From contig CAJOIQ010000008.1 of assembly GCA_905234795.1 (NCBI GenBank), positions 29,308 to 93,307 on the forward strand: a stretch of 64,000 nt of DNA, given 5' to 3'. Position 1 is the first letter of the stretch. Each line of letters opens with the position of its first letter. Shown piece by piece: positions 1 through 9,244 of this stretch. Both the position numbers and the translations under genes were made by a program. The stretch is from an uncultured Bacteroidales bacterium. Its GTDB lineage: Bacteria; Bacteroidota; Bacteroidia; Bacteroidales; UBA932. Under the pieces are notes generated by a model. That model had not been told where the DNA came from. It saw nothing but the letters and a program-made list of their open reading frames with translations, and made no database searches.

Positions 1-2
1 TG

Positions 3-452
3 GCGCACAAGATGGGCTACCGGGAGCTCCTGTTCCTGGACAGCGCCACGCACAGCCACATCGAGGAATTCGGCTCCTCCAACTTCTTCGGCATCAAGCA
101 CGGCTGCTATGTAACGCCCAACTCCCCCAGCGTACTGCCTTCCATCACCAACAAGTCCCTGCGCAAACTGGCCGAGGAAATGGGCTTGAAGGTTGAACGC
201 CGTACCATCTTCATCGACGAGCTGGAAACCTTCGAGGAAGTGAACTCCTGCGGCACGGCGGTGGTGATTACCCCTATCTCCCGCATCGACGACAAAGTTA
301 CGCTGGAAAGCGGCACCATCACCCGGGAATACAAGTATGCCGACGTGTGCGGTCCCATCTCCGAAAAACTCTATCACCGCATGGTGAACATCCAGAAGGG
401 CGTGGAGGAAGACCCGTACGGCTGGTGCATGTTTGTGAACGACCCTAAATAA
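3..452 (+). CDS. ilvE: Branched-chain amino acid aminotransferase, C-terminal part (runs off window start)
   Basis: Open frame continues upstream of the ATG at 12; motifs FFGIKHGCYVTPNSPSVLPSITNKSL and ELETFEEVNSCGTAVVITPI are typical of the class IV aminotransferase C-terminus. Confidence 0.85.
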   Translation, partial: AHKMGYRELLFLDSATHSHIEEFGSSNFFGIKHGCYVTPNSPSVLPSITNKSLRKLAEEMGLKVERRTIFIDELETFEEVNSCGTAVVITPISRIDDKVTLESGTITREYKYADVCGPISEKLYHRMVNIQKGVEEDPYGWCMFVNDPK

Positions 453-712
453 TGAAAGACAGGATTTCCGCGCTCCTTGCCCGGGACAGGGCCGACGAAG
501 TCATCGCCCTCATGGAAAGCTATGACGGGCCCATGGACGACGCCCTGTACTACCTTCTGGGCAACGCCTGGCGCAAAAAGGGAAACTGGCAGATGGCCAT
601 GAACAACTACCTGGAAGCCGTAAGGATCAATCCGGACAGTCCCGCGGCGCAAGCGTTGGAGATAGCTAACGAAATCCTGGATTTCTACAACAAGGATATG
701 TACAACCAATAA
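452..712 (+). CDS. Small TPR-like protein
   Basis: 86 aa, start overlaps ilvE stop; YYLLGNAWRKKGNWQMAMNNYLEAVRINPDSPAAQ resembles one TPR unit. Confidence 0.7.
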   Translation: MKDRISALLARDRADEVIALMESYDGPMDDALYYLLGNAWRKKGNWQMAMNNYLEAVRINPDSPAAQALEIANEILDFYNKDMYNQ

Positions 713-721
713 TTAATAACT

Positions 722-949
722 ATGGCTAAAATGAAAGGCGCGACAGTAGTCGACACCGAACGTTGCAAAGGCTGCAGCCTTTGTGTGGTGGCCTGTCCCC
801 TTCACGTCCTGGAGCTCTCCAAGACCGTGAACCAGAAAGGCTACAACTATGCCCAGGCCGCCCTGGAGGACACTTGCACGGGATGCGCATCCTGTGCAAT
901 CGTGTGCCCGGACGGATGTATTACCGTTTATCGTAAAAAGGAGGAATAG
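722..949 (+). CDS. 2-oxoacid:ferredoxin oxidoreductase delta subunit (2x[4Fe-4S] ferredoxin)
   Basis: CKGCSLCVVACP and CTGCASCAIVCP cluster motifs; first of four co-directional OFOR subunit genes. Confidence 0.9.
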   Translation: MAKMKGATVVDTERCKGCSLCVVACPLHVLELSKTVNQKGYNYAQAALEDTCTGCASCAIVCPDGCITVYRKKEE

Positions 950-952
950 ACC

Positions 953-2035
953 ATGGCAGAGAAAGAAGTTACCTTGATGAAAGGCAATGAGGCCATTGCC
1001 CATGCCGCCATCCGCTGCGGCTGCGACGGATATTTCGGCTATCCTATCACTCCCCAGAGCGAAGTCCTGGAAACTCTGGCCGCCGAGAAACCCTGGGAAA
1101 CCACCGGCATGGTGGTCCTGCAGGCCGAGAGTGAAGTGGCATCCATCAACATGGTCTACGGCGGTGCCGCCACCGGCAAGCGCGTGATGACCTCCTCCTC
1201 CAGCCCGGGCATTTCCCTGATGCAGGAGGGTATCTCCTATATGGCGGGTGCCGAGCTTCCCGCCCTCATCGTGAACGTTTCCCGCGGCGGCCCCGGCCTG
1301 GGCACCATCCAGCCCAGCCAGGCCGACTATTTCCAGACCGTCAAGGGCGGCGGCCACGGAGACTACCGGCTCATCACCCTGGCCCCGGCATCGGTGCAGG
1401 AAATGGCCGACTTCGTGGACCTGGCCTTTGAACTGGCGTTCAAATACCGTAACCCGGCCATGATCCTTTCCGACGGCGCCATCGGCCAGATGATGGAAAA
1501 AGTGGTGCTCCCGCCTTTCAAGCCGCGCCGCACGGAGGAACAGATTGCCAAGGAATGCCCCTGGGCCACCACCGGCCGCATCGGCATGCGCAAGCCCAAC
1601 ATCATCACTTCCCTGGAACTCCGTTCCGAAGAAATGGAGCAGAACAACCTGCGCATCCAGGCCAAGTACCGCGTGATTGAGGAAAAAGAAGTGCGTTATG
1701 AGGAATACATGACCGACGACGCCGACTTCCTCATTGTGGCCTTCGGCAGCGCCGCCCGCATCTCCAAGAAGGTGATTGCCATTGCCCGCGAACAGGGCAT
1801 CAAGGTGGGTCTGCTCCGTCCCATCACCCTGTGGCCGTTCCCGTACAGGAGAATCGGCGAGCTGGGCAAGAAGATGAAAGGCATCCTTTCCCTGGAAATC
1901 AACGCCGGCCAGATGGTGGAAGACGTCCGCCTGGCCGTGGAATGCAAGGTTCCGGTGCAGTGGTACGGCCGTCTGGGCGGTATTATCCCGGAGCCCGAAG
2001 AAGTGGTTGAACAGATTAAGAAAATGACCCTCTAA
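953..2035 (+). CDS. vorB: 2-oxoacid:ferredoxin oxidoreductase alpha subunit (VorB-like)
   Basis: MKGNEAIAHAAIRCGCDGYFGYPITPQSEV...GISLMQEGISYMAGAELPALIVNVSRGGPGLGTIQPSQADY is a typical OFOR alpha N-terminus. Confidence 0.85.
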   Translation: MAEKEVTLMKGNEAIAHAAIRCGCDGYFGYPITPQSEVLETLAAEKPWETTGMVVLQAESEVASINMVYGGAATGKRVMTSSSSPGISLMQEGISYMAGAELPALIVNVSRGGPGLGTIQPSQADYFQTVKGGGHGDYRLITLAPASVQEMADFVDLAFELAFKYRNPAMILSDGAIGQMMEKVVLPPFKPRRTEEQIAKECPWATTGRIGMRKPNIITSLELRSEEMEQNNLRIQAKYRVIEEKEVRYEEYMTDDADFLIVAFGSAARISKKVIAIAREQGIKVGLLRPITLWPFPYRRIGELGKKMKGILSLEINAGQMVEDVRLAVECKVPVQWYGRLGGIIPEPEEVVEQIKKMTL

Positions 2036-2048
2036 AGTGCAGCGCCTT

Positions 2049-2816
2049 ATGACTAGAGAAGAAATCATCAGACCGGAAAACCTGGTTTACAAGAAACCGG
2101 AACTGCTCAATGACGTGCCCATGCATTACTGCCCGGGCTGCAGCCACGGCGTGGTGCACAAACTGGTTTCCGAGGTTATCATGGAGATGGGCATGGCCGA
2201 AAAGACCATTGCCATCTCTCCCGTAGGATGCGCCGTTTTCGCCTACAAATACATCGATGTGGACTGGCAGGAAGCCGCCCACGGCCGCGCACCGGCACTG
2301 GCCAGCGCCGTCAAGCGCCTGTGGCCGGACCGCCTGGTGTTCACGTATCAGGGAGACGGTGACCTGGCCTGCATCGGCACGGCCGAGACCATCCACGCCC
2401 TCAACCGCGGGGAGAACATCACCATCATCTTCATCAACAACGCCATCTATGGTATGACGGGCGGCCAGATGGCCCCCACCACCCTGCTGGGCATGAAAAC
2501 AGTCACCTGCCCCTATGGCCGTGACCCCAAGCTTCACGGTTACCCGCTCAAGATGGCCGATATCGCCGCCCAGCTGGAAGGTACCTGCTATGTAACGCGT
2601 CAAAGCGTGGAAAATACAGGCGCCATCCTCAAGGCCAAGAAGGCCATCCGCAAGGCGTTCGATTACTCCATGCAAGGCAAGGGTTCCAACCTGGTGGAGA
2701 TTGTGTCCACCTGCAACACCAACTGGAGGATGAGCCCGGACAAAGCCAACAAGTGGATGGAAGAAAACATGGTCCCGTTCTACCCGCTCGGAGACCTCAA
2801 GGACAACGGTAAATAG
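2049..2816 (+). CDS. 2-oxoacid:ferredoxin oxidoreductase beta subunit (TPP-binding)
   Basis: MHYCPGCSHGVVHKLV and YQGDGDLACIGTAETIHALNRGENITIIFINNAIYGMTGGQMAPTT (TPP motif); ATG at 2049 preferred over the GTG at 2037. Confidence 0.88.
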   Translation: MTREEIIRPENLVYKKPELLNDVPMHYCPGCSHGVVHKLVSEVIMEMGMAEKTIAISPVGCAVFAYKYIDVDWQEAAHGRAPALASAVKRLWPDRLVFTYQGDGDLACIGTAETIHALNRGENITIIFINNAIYGMTGGQMAPTTLLGMKTVTCPYGRDPKLHGYPLKMADIAAQLEGTCYVTRQSVENTGAILKAKKAIRKAFDYSMQGKGSNLVEIVSTCNTNWRMSPDKANKWMEENMVPFYPLGDLKDNGK

Positions 2817-2824
2817 GACAGCTT

Positions 2825-3367
2825 ATGACACACGAAATCATTATATCCGGATTCGGAGGACAAGGTGTCCTCTCCATGGGTAAAATCCTGGCCTACAGCG
2901 GCCTGATGGAAGACAAGGAAGTGACCTGGATGCCTGCCTACGGTCCCGAGCAGCGCGGCGGCACGGCCAATGTGACCGTCATCGTGAGCGACGAACCCGT
3001 GTCGTCCCCCATCCTTTCCTCCTACGACACAGCCATCGTCCTGAACCAGCCTTCCCTGGAGAAATTCGAGAAGAAGGTCAAGAAGGGCGGCACCCTCATC
3101 TATGACGGCTACGGCATCACGGTCCCGCCCACGCGCAAGGACATCAACGTGTACCGTATTGACGCCATGGACAAGGCGGCCGAAATGAACATGATCAAGG
3201 TGTTCAATATGGTGGTGCTGGGCGGCTTGCTCAAGGTGCATCCCATCGTGAGCATCGAGAGCGTGCTCAAGGCCCTGCGCAAAACACTTCCCGAACGGCA
3301 TCACCACCTCATTCCCATGAATGAGGAGGCCATCCGCCTGGGAATGGACATCATCCAGAAGCAATAA
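2825..3367 (+). CDS. 2-oxoacid:ferredoxin oxidoreductase gamma subunit
   Basis: EIIISGFGGQGVLSMGKILAYSG...PAYGPEQRGGTANVTVIVSDEPVSSP motif. Confidence 0.88.
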   Translation: MTHEIIISGFGGQGVLSMGKILAYSGLMEDKEVTWMPAYGPEQRGGTANVTVIVSDEPVSSPILSSYDTAIVLNQPSLEKFEKKVKKGGTLIYDGYGITVPPTRKDINVYRIDAMDKAAEMNMIKVFNMVVLGGLLKVHPIVSIESVLKALRKTLPERHHHLIPMNEEAIRLGMDIIQKQ

Positions 3368-3369
3368 GA

Positions 3370-3400
3370 AGAATGCCAGCCACGCGGCTGGCATTCTTTA
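3370..3400. terminator. Bidirectional intrinsic terminator between OFOR gamma and uvrD
   Basis: GAATGCCAGCC-ACGC-GGCTGGCATTC perfect stem between convergent genes, T-rich flank on the + side. Confidence 0.8.
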
Positions 3401-5800
3401 TATATGACGGAGTTTGGCGAACTTCAGAATCAGGAGTTTCTCCCCGTACTGGTCAAAGGCAATCTTGGCCTTGAGGTCCGGAACCTGACCGTAGATTTCC
3501 AGCACCTTACCGGCACCGAAGCGGTTGTGCTCGATGCGGTCCCCTACCTTGAAAGAGGTCATGGGTTCCGGCACAAAGTTGGGGTCTATCACTGCCGGCT
3601 TCTCCGGTATTACTGTACGTTTCACCGGCTCACTTGCAGGGCCAGAGGAGGGAACAGATTTCCCGTCACTAAAATGAGGGCCGATGTTCCGGGAAATCTG
3701 TCCCCCCCTCCCGGCCATTCGACCGGCACCGGGGAAGGGTGAAAGGTTTGTTTTCCCTTCCCAGGTGACGGAAAAACCGTCAGCTTCCCATGGCTCAAAG
3801 GACTCTTTGCGTAAGGGTTTATCTAGGTACTGGGGGGCGAGTTCGCGGAGGAAGCGGCTGGGGCCGTTGGATTCGTGCTTGCCGTTGCGCATGCGCGTTT
3901 CGGCAAAGCTGAGGGAAACGGCCTTTTTGGCACGGGTGATGGCCACGTAGAACAGACGGCGTTCTTCCTCCAGATCCTGCGGAGTGAGCATCCAGCCGCC
4001 GGAGGGAAACAGATTCTCCTCCATGCCGGCCACGAATACATAGGGGAATTCCAGGCCCTTGGCGGTGTGTACGGTCATCAGGGCCACTTTGTTGTTGGTC
4101 TCGTCATCGGCCACGTCCACGTTGGAGAGCAGGGACACGTTCTCCAGATAGTCGGCCAGGGTGACCGTGGGTTTTTGGTCCACGGCGTCGGGGTCTACAT
4201 CGGCCTCCACGTCCTCCACGTATTCCTTGACGCTGTTCAGCAGTTCCTCCACGTTGGCAAAGCGGGACTGGCCTTCGATGGAGGTATCGGCCTTGTAAAA
4301 GAGGTACAGGCCGCTCTCCTGGGCCAGGGACATGGCTACGTCGTAGGCGTCTCCGTGCACGGCATCCTGCGCGGCCTTTTCCATGAAGGTGCAGAAAGCG
4401 CGGATTTTGCCGATGGCCGCTCCCTTGAGGCCATAGTCCTCCAGATTGGGCAGAGCCGCAGCTTTGAACAGGGAAACCATATTTTGCCTGGCGGCTTCTA
4501 AGAGAGCGTCCATGGAGGTGCCGCCTATACCGCGGGCGGGCTTGTTCACCACGCGCTTGAACGATTCATCGTCATTGAGATTCACCGCAAGCTTGAAATA
4601 GGCCATCATGTCCTTCACTTCCAGCCGTTCGAAGAAGGAATTGCCGGAGAAGATCATGTAGGGAATGTTGCGGCGGCGCAGCTGCTCTTCCAGCGCGCGG
4701 GATTGGGAATTAGTGCGGTACAGGATGGCAAAATCCTCATACTCACACTGTTCCGCGCGCATACGGGTGAGGATGGAAGAGGCTATCTGCATGGCTTCTT
4801 CCTGTTCCGTGAAAGTGCGCACCAGGTGGATCTTCTCCCCTTCCTCCCCCATGGACACGCAGTTCTTGGGGATGCGGCCTTCGTTGTGGGCGATGAGGGC
4901 GTTGGCGGCGTTCACGATGGTGGCCGTACTGCGGTAATTGCGTTCCAGGCGGAAGAGCCGGGCCGTGGGGAAATCCTTCTGAAAATTGAGAATATTCTGG
5001 ATTTGAGCGCCGCGGAAACCGTAAATGGATTGGGAATCGTCTCCCACCACACACAGGTTCTTGTGACCTGCCGCCAGCTTGCGCAGGATGAGGTACTGGG
5101 CCATGTTGGTATCCTGGTACTCATCCACCACGATATGGTCGAATCGGCCGGCGATATCGGCCAGGGCATCCTCCGACTTCTTGAGGAGGAGGTTCATGTA
5201 CAGGAGAATGTCATCAAAGTCCATCACCCCCGACTGCTGGCATTTCTGACAGTACAGCTGGTAGATGCGGTAGATTTCCGGCTTCTTGTGCGCATTGTCG
5301 GCCTCCCGGTATCCGCCGGCGCCGTTCATGTAGGGCGTGGGGGTGACGAGGTCGTTCTTGGCCTTGGAGATGCGGGAAAGCACTTCCTTGGGTTTGTACA
5401 GTTTGTCGTCCAGGTTGAGCTGGGCGATGCAGGCCTTGACGGCGCTCACGGAATCCGTGGTATCGTAGATGGTGAAGGTGGCGGGGAAGCCGATGACCCC
5501 GGCGTAATCCCGCAGGAAGCGGATGAAGACGGAGTGGAAGGTGCCCATCCACAGGCGGCGGGCCTTGCGCTCACCCACCATGAGGGCGATGCGTTCCTTC
5601 ATTTCTCCGGCGGCCTTTTTGGTAAAAGTCAGGGCCAGGATGCGCTCTGGGGGCACACCCTGCTCAATCAAATACGCTATCCGTGAGGTAAGTACACGGG
5701 TTTTGCCGGAACCGGCCCCCGCCACTATTAGCATGGGGCCTTGCGTACATGTTACTGCGGCTGATTGTTCCCCGTTCAGGGACGCCAGGATCTCACTCAT
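3398..5800 (-). CDS. uvrD: UvrD/PcrA-family DNA helicase
   Basis: GPMLIVAGAGSGKTRVLTSRIAYLI, DEYQDTNMAQY, VVGDDSQSIYGFRGA, MTVHTAKGLEFPYVFVAGMEE, EERRLFYVAITRAKK; MSEILASLNGEQ start at 5800 preferred. Confidence 0.95.
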   Translation of the reverse strand: MSEILASLNGEQSAAVTCTQGPMLIVAGAGSGKTRVLTSRIAYLIEQGVPPERILALTFTKKAAGEMKERIALMVGERKARRLWMGTFHSVFIRFLRDYAGVIGFPATFTIYDTTDSVSAVKACIAQLNLDDKLYKPKEVLSRISKAKNDLVTPTPYMNGAGGYREADNAHKKPEIYRIYQLYCQKCQQSGVMDFDDILLYMNLLLKKSEDALADIAGRFDHIVVDEYQDTNMAQYLILRKLAAGHKNLCVVGDDSQSIYGFRGAQIQNILNFQKDFPTARLFRLERNYRSTATIVNAANALIAHNEGRIPKNCVSMGEEGEKIHLVRTFTEQEEAMQIASSILTRMRAEQCEYEDFAILYRTNSQSRALEEQLRRRNIPYMIFSGNSFFERLEVKDMMAYFKLAVNLNDDESFKRVVNKPARGIGGTSMDALLEAARQNMVSLFKAAALPNLEDYGLKGAAIGKIRAFCTFMEKAAQDAVHGDAYDVAMSLAQESGLYLFYKADTSIEGQSRFANVEELLNSVKEYVEDVEADVDPDAVDQKPTVTLADYLENVSLLSNVDVADDETNNKVALMTVHTAKGLEFPYVFVAGMEENLFPSGGWMLTPQDLEEERRLFYVAITRAKKAVSLSFAETRMRNGKHESNGPSRFLRELAPQYLDKPLRKESFEPWEADGFSVTWEGKTNLSPFPGAGRMAGRGGQISRNIGPHFSDGKSVPSSGPASEPVKRTVIPEKPAVIDPNFVPEPMTSFKVGDRIEHNRFGAGKVLEIYGQVPDLKAKIAFDQYGEKLLILKFAKLRHI
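3640..3716. repeat. Intragenic palindromic insertion in the uvrD C-terminal linker
   Basis: Imperfect inverted arms ggccagaggagggaacagatttcccg / cgggaaatctgtccccccctcccggcc around core tcactaaaatgagggccgatgttc, which resembles the loop core of the two rmlD elements. Confidence 0.65.
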
Positions 5801-5842
5801 ATCTACCCTCAAATTTATATGCGAAAATAGCGATTTTTTTCG

Positions 5843-5872
5843 TATCTTCGCCGTGTATTTCGGCAAATACAC
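5843..5872 (+). promoter_or_regulatory. Putative nqr promoter -7 box plus adjacent palindrome
   Basis: TATCTTCG (5843-5850) followed by the perfect hairpin GTGTATTT-CGGC-AAATACAC (5853-5872), upstream of nqrA. Confidence 0.5.
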
Positions 5873-5887
5873 AAAACTTTTACAATA

Positions 5888-7213
5888 ATGTCAAACAATC
5901 TCGATTTGAAGAAGGGTCTGAACGTTCCCGTTAAGGGCGTTGCAGCCCCTGTCGTCATCAAAACCGTGACTCCTGACGTTGTTGCCGTGAAGCCCACCGA
6001 CTACTTCGGCCTGGTCCCCAGGCTGCTGGTCAAGGAAGGCGACTCGGTGCAGGCTGGCTCTCCGGTGATGGCCGACAAAATGCATCCCGAGATTCTGTTC
6101 ACCAGTCCCGTCAGCGGTACGGTGCAGGAAATCGTCAGGGGTGCCAAGAGAAAATTGCTGGCAGTTCTGGTAAAGGCCGATGTCAAACAGGTTTATGTAG
6201 ACTTTGGCAAGGAGGCGCCCAAGGACGCCGCCGCCGTCAAGGCTCTCCTCCTCAAGACGGGCCTGTGGGGTACCCTGGTTCAGCGTCCCTACGGCGTCAT
6301 GGCCGGCCTGGATGTCACGCCCAAGGCAATTTTCATTTCCACTTTCAGCACGGCTCCGCTTGCGGCCGATACCGATTACGTCCTGGGAGACGCTCTGGCC
6401 GATTTCCAGGCCGGTGTGAACGCCCTGGCCAAGGTAGCCCCCGTGCACGTTTCCATCCACAAGGGTGAATCGGCCTTTGTCAAGGTGAAGGACGCCACCC
6501 TCCATGTGGTGAGCGGTCCGCACCCCGCCGGCAACGTGGGCGTGCAGATCAGCCACATCTCCCCCATCCAGAAGGGAGACACCGTGTGGACCATGAATCC
6601 GCTCCATGTGGCCGCCCTGGGTCATGTGGTGAACACCGGCAAGCTGGAACTCACCCGCAAGGTGGCCGTCACCGGCCCCGCAGCCGAAAAACTCGGCTAT
6701 GTGGTGGCCCTTCCCGGCACGCCCGTCAAGCAACTCACCAGCGTGGGTGAAGGCGTGCGCGTGGTGGGAGGAGACGTCCTTTCCGGCGAAAACCTGGGAG
6801 CCGACGGATACCTGGGCATGTTCCAGAGCCAGCTCACCCTTCTCAAGGAGGGTTATGAGCGCGAGTGGTTCGGCTGGGCCAAGCCTTTCCGTCCCAAGGT
6901 GCACAGTTCTTCCTGGTGCTACTTCTCCTGGCTCACCCCCAAGAAGGAGTACGACATGAACACCAACCTGCACGGCGGTCCCCGCGCCTTCGTAGAGACC
7001 AAATGCTTCGAGGATGTCACCCCCATGGACATCTTCCCCATCTATCTCATCAAGGCCTGCCTGGCCGGAGACATTGAGAAGATGGAGAAATTCGGCATCT
7101 ACGAAGTCCTGCCCGAGGACCTTGCCCTGTGCGACTATGTAGACCCTTCCAAGAACGAGATCCAGGCCTATATCCAGAAGGGTATCGACCTCATGATCAA
7201 AGAAATGGCATAA
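5888..7213 (+). CDS. nqrA: Na+-translocating NADH:quinone reductase subunit A
   Basis: Full-length NqrA-like protein, first gene of a complete nqrA-F order. Confidence 0.92.
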   Translation: MSNNLDLKKGLNVPVKGVAAPVVIKTVTPDVVAVKPTDYFGLVPRLLVKEGDSVQAGSPVMADKMHPEILFTSPVSGTVQEIVRGAKRKLLAVLVKADVKQVYVDFGKEAPKDAAAVKALLLKTGLWGTLVQRPYGVMAGLDVTPKAIFISTFSTAPLAADTDYVLGDALADFQAGVNALAKVAPVHVSIHKGESAFVKVKDATLHVVSGPHPAGNVGVQISHISPIQKGDTVWTMNPLHVAALGHVVNTGKLELTRKVAVTGPAAEKLGYVVALPGTPVKQLTSVGEGVRVVGGDVLSGENLGADGYLGMFQSQLTLLKEGYEREWFGWAKPFRPKVHSSSWCYFSWLTPKKEYDMNTNLHGGPRAFVETKCFEDVTPMDIFPIYLIKACLAGDIEKMEKFGIYEVLPEDLALCDYVDPSKNEIQAYIQKGIDLMIKEMA

Positions 7214-7216
7214 GCT

Positions 7217-8359
7217 ATGGCAGAAGAAATGAAACCTGGCCTTTTTGAAAAAGGCGGCAAGCTGTACTGGCTGCATTCTTCCATCGACGCTTTCGACACC
7301 TTCCTGCGCGTTCCCGGCACCGTAACGGCCAAGGGAGCACATGTGCGTGACGGTATCGACCTCAAGCGCGTGATGATCATGGTGGTCATCGCCCTGGTGC
7401 CTGCCGCTCTGTTCGGCATGTACAACGTGGGTCTTCAGACCTCTACCCTCTATGGCCTCAACTGGACCTTCTGGCACATGTTCTTCTATGGACTGCTCCG
7501 GATGCTGCCCCTGTTCGTGGTCTCCTACGCCGTGGGTCTCGCCATCGAGTTCGGCAGCGCCCAAATCCGCGGTGAAGAAGTGAACGAAGGTTACCTGGTA
7601 ACCGGTTTCCTCATTCCGCTCATCGTCCCGGTGGATGTTCCGCTGTGGATGCTGGCCCTGGCCGTGGCCTTCTCCGTCATCTTCGTGAAAGAAGTCTTCG
7701 GCGGCACCGGCATGAATATCTGGAACCCCGCTCTGGTGGCCCGCGCCTTCCTGTTCTTCTCCTATCCTTCCAGCATGTCCGGCTCCTCCGTGTGGGTCTC
7801 CAAGACCTGGGCCGGTCTGGGTGACGTGGATGCCATTTCGGCCGCCACTCCCCTGGCCATCGCCCACGACGCCGGCATCGAAGGCCTCACTTCCCAGTAT
7901 TCCTTCATGGACATGTTCTACGGCTTCATCCCCGGTTCCACCGGTGAGACTTCCGTGATCGCCATCCTCCTGGGCGCCATCCTCCTGGTTTGGACGGGCG
8001 TGGCCTCCTGGAAGATCATGGTGAGCTCGGTGGCCGGCGGCCTGCTCATCGGCTGGCTGGGCCAGCTGGGCGGCGCCACTCAGCTTCCCTGCTACTATCA
8101 GCTGGTCATGGGCGGCTTCCTCTTCGGCTCCGTCTTCATGGCTACAGACCCTGTCACCGCCGCACAGACCGAAACCGGCAAATGGATTTACGGTTTCCTG
8201 GTGGGTGCCCTGGCCGTGATCGTGCGTCTGTGGAACCCCGGCTACATGGAAGGTATGATGCTGGCCATCCTGCTCATGAACACCATGGCCCCGCTCATCG
8301 ACCACTGCGTGGTTTCCGTGCACACCTCCCGTCGTGCCAAAAAAGCCCTAACCGTTTAA
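7217..8359 (+). CDS. nqrB: Na+-NQR subunit B
   Basis: Polytopic protein with GVASWKIMVSSVAGG, FFMATDPVTAAQTETGKWIYG-type region; operon position. Confidence 0.92.
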   Translation: MAEEMKPGLFEKGGKLYWLHSSIDAFDTFLRVPGTVTAKGAHVRDGIDLKRVMIMVVIALVPAALFGMYNVGLQTSTLYGLNWTFWHMFFYGLLRMLPLFVVSYAVGLAIEFGSAQIRGEEVNEGYLVTGFLIPLIVPVDVPLWMLALAVAFSVIFVKEVFGGTGMNIWNPALVARAFLFFSYPSSMSGSSVWVSKTWAGLGDVDAISAATPLAIAHDAGIEGLTSQYSFMDMFYGFIPGSTGETSVIAILLGAILLVWTGVASWKIMVSSVAGGLLIGWLGQLGGATQLPCYYQLVMGGFLFGSVFMATDPVTAAQTETGKWIYGFLVGALAVIVRLWNPGYMEGMMLAILLMNTMAPLIDHCVVSVHTSRRAKKALTV

Positions 8360-8371
8360 AGGAATTGCGCC

Positions 8372-9241
8372 ATGAATACCAACAGTAACGTATATACCAT
8401 TATTTATACTACAGTCATTGTAGTGGTGGTGGCCGCACTCCTTGCCTTCGTGTCCCAGAGCCTCAAGACCAAGCAGGACGCCAACGAAAAGGCCGAAACC
8501 ATCTCCCAGATGCTCACCAGCGCCCAGTACGGCACCAAGGCCGAGCTGGACAAGCTGGGCAACGAGGCCAAGCTGGACAAATATGCCGAGGAAATCGCCG
8601 AGGCCTTTGTCATCAACCTGGAGGGAGAGCGCGTAAGTGACCTGGGCATCGCCCGTGACAACATCGAGGTGTACAGTCCCAAGGCTCTCAAGCGCCAGAA
8701 CTACAACATCAAGGGCGGCGCCAACAAAACCGGCGAAGCCCAGATTCCCGTCTTCATCTTCAAGAACGGCCGCACGGTGGTTCCCATCTACGGTGCCGGT
8801 CTGTGGGGTCCCATCTGGGGATACATCTCCTTCAATGGCGGCAGCGCCACCATCGGCGGAGCCTACTTCGACCACGAATCCGAGACCGCCGGTCTGGGTG
8901 CCAAAATCAAGGACGACCCTTCCTTCCAGCAGGAATTCGTAGGTGAGGTGGCCGATTTCTCCAGCGCCAACGTCTTCGATATCGTGAAGGGCGGAGCCCC
9001 CAAGGATGCCGAAGGAAAATCGGTGGTGGACAACAAGATTGACGCCATCTCCGGCGCAACCATGACCTCCCAGGGCCTGGATGCCGCCATCGACACCTGG
9101 CTGGGTGCCTATGCCAAGTACTTCCAGGGCGTAACTCCCGCCAAGCAGCACTGCGGCAAGCACCAGCACCAGGGTGAGTGCGAAGGCGAGCATGAAGGCT
9201 GCGACGGCAATTGCGAACACCATAACCATATGGAGGAATAA
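8372..9241 (+). CDS. nqrC: Na+-NQR subunit C with His/Cys-rich C-terminal extension
   Basis: NqrC FMN motif region DAISGATMTSQGLDAAIDTWL; tail KQHCGKHQHQGECEGEHEGCDGNCEHHNHMEE. Confidence 0.92.
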   Translation: MNTNSNVYTIIYTTVIVVVVAALLAFVSQSLKTKQDANEKAETISQMLTSAQYGTKAELDKLGNEAKLDKYAEEIAEAFVINLEGERVSDLGIARDNIEVYSPKALKRQNYNIKGGANKTGEAQIPVFIFKNGRTVVPIYGAGLWGPIWGYISFNGGSATIGGAYFDHESETAGLGAKIKDDPSFQQEFVGEVADFSSANVFDIVKGGAPKDAEGKSVVDNKIDAISGATMTSQGLDAAIDTWLGAYAKYFQGVTPAKQHCGKHQHQGECEGEHEGCDGNCEHHNHMEE

Positions 9242-9244
9242 GCC

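Noticed and set aside
713-2068. 451-aa minus-strand ORF opposite the OFOR genes
   Set aside because: Shadow ORF in GC-rich coding DNA; composition is His/Gly/Val rich with no domain, and the + strand has clear OFOR motifs.
5891-8323. 810-aa minus-strand ORF opposite nqrA-nqrB
   Set aside because: Antisense artefact of codon bias; no motif, and it fully overlaps well-recognised Nqr proteins.
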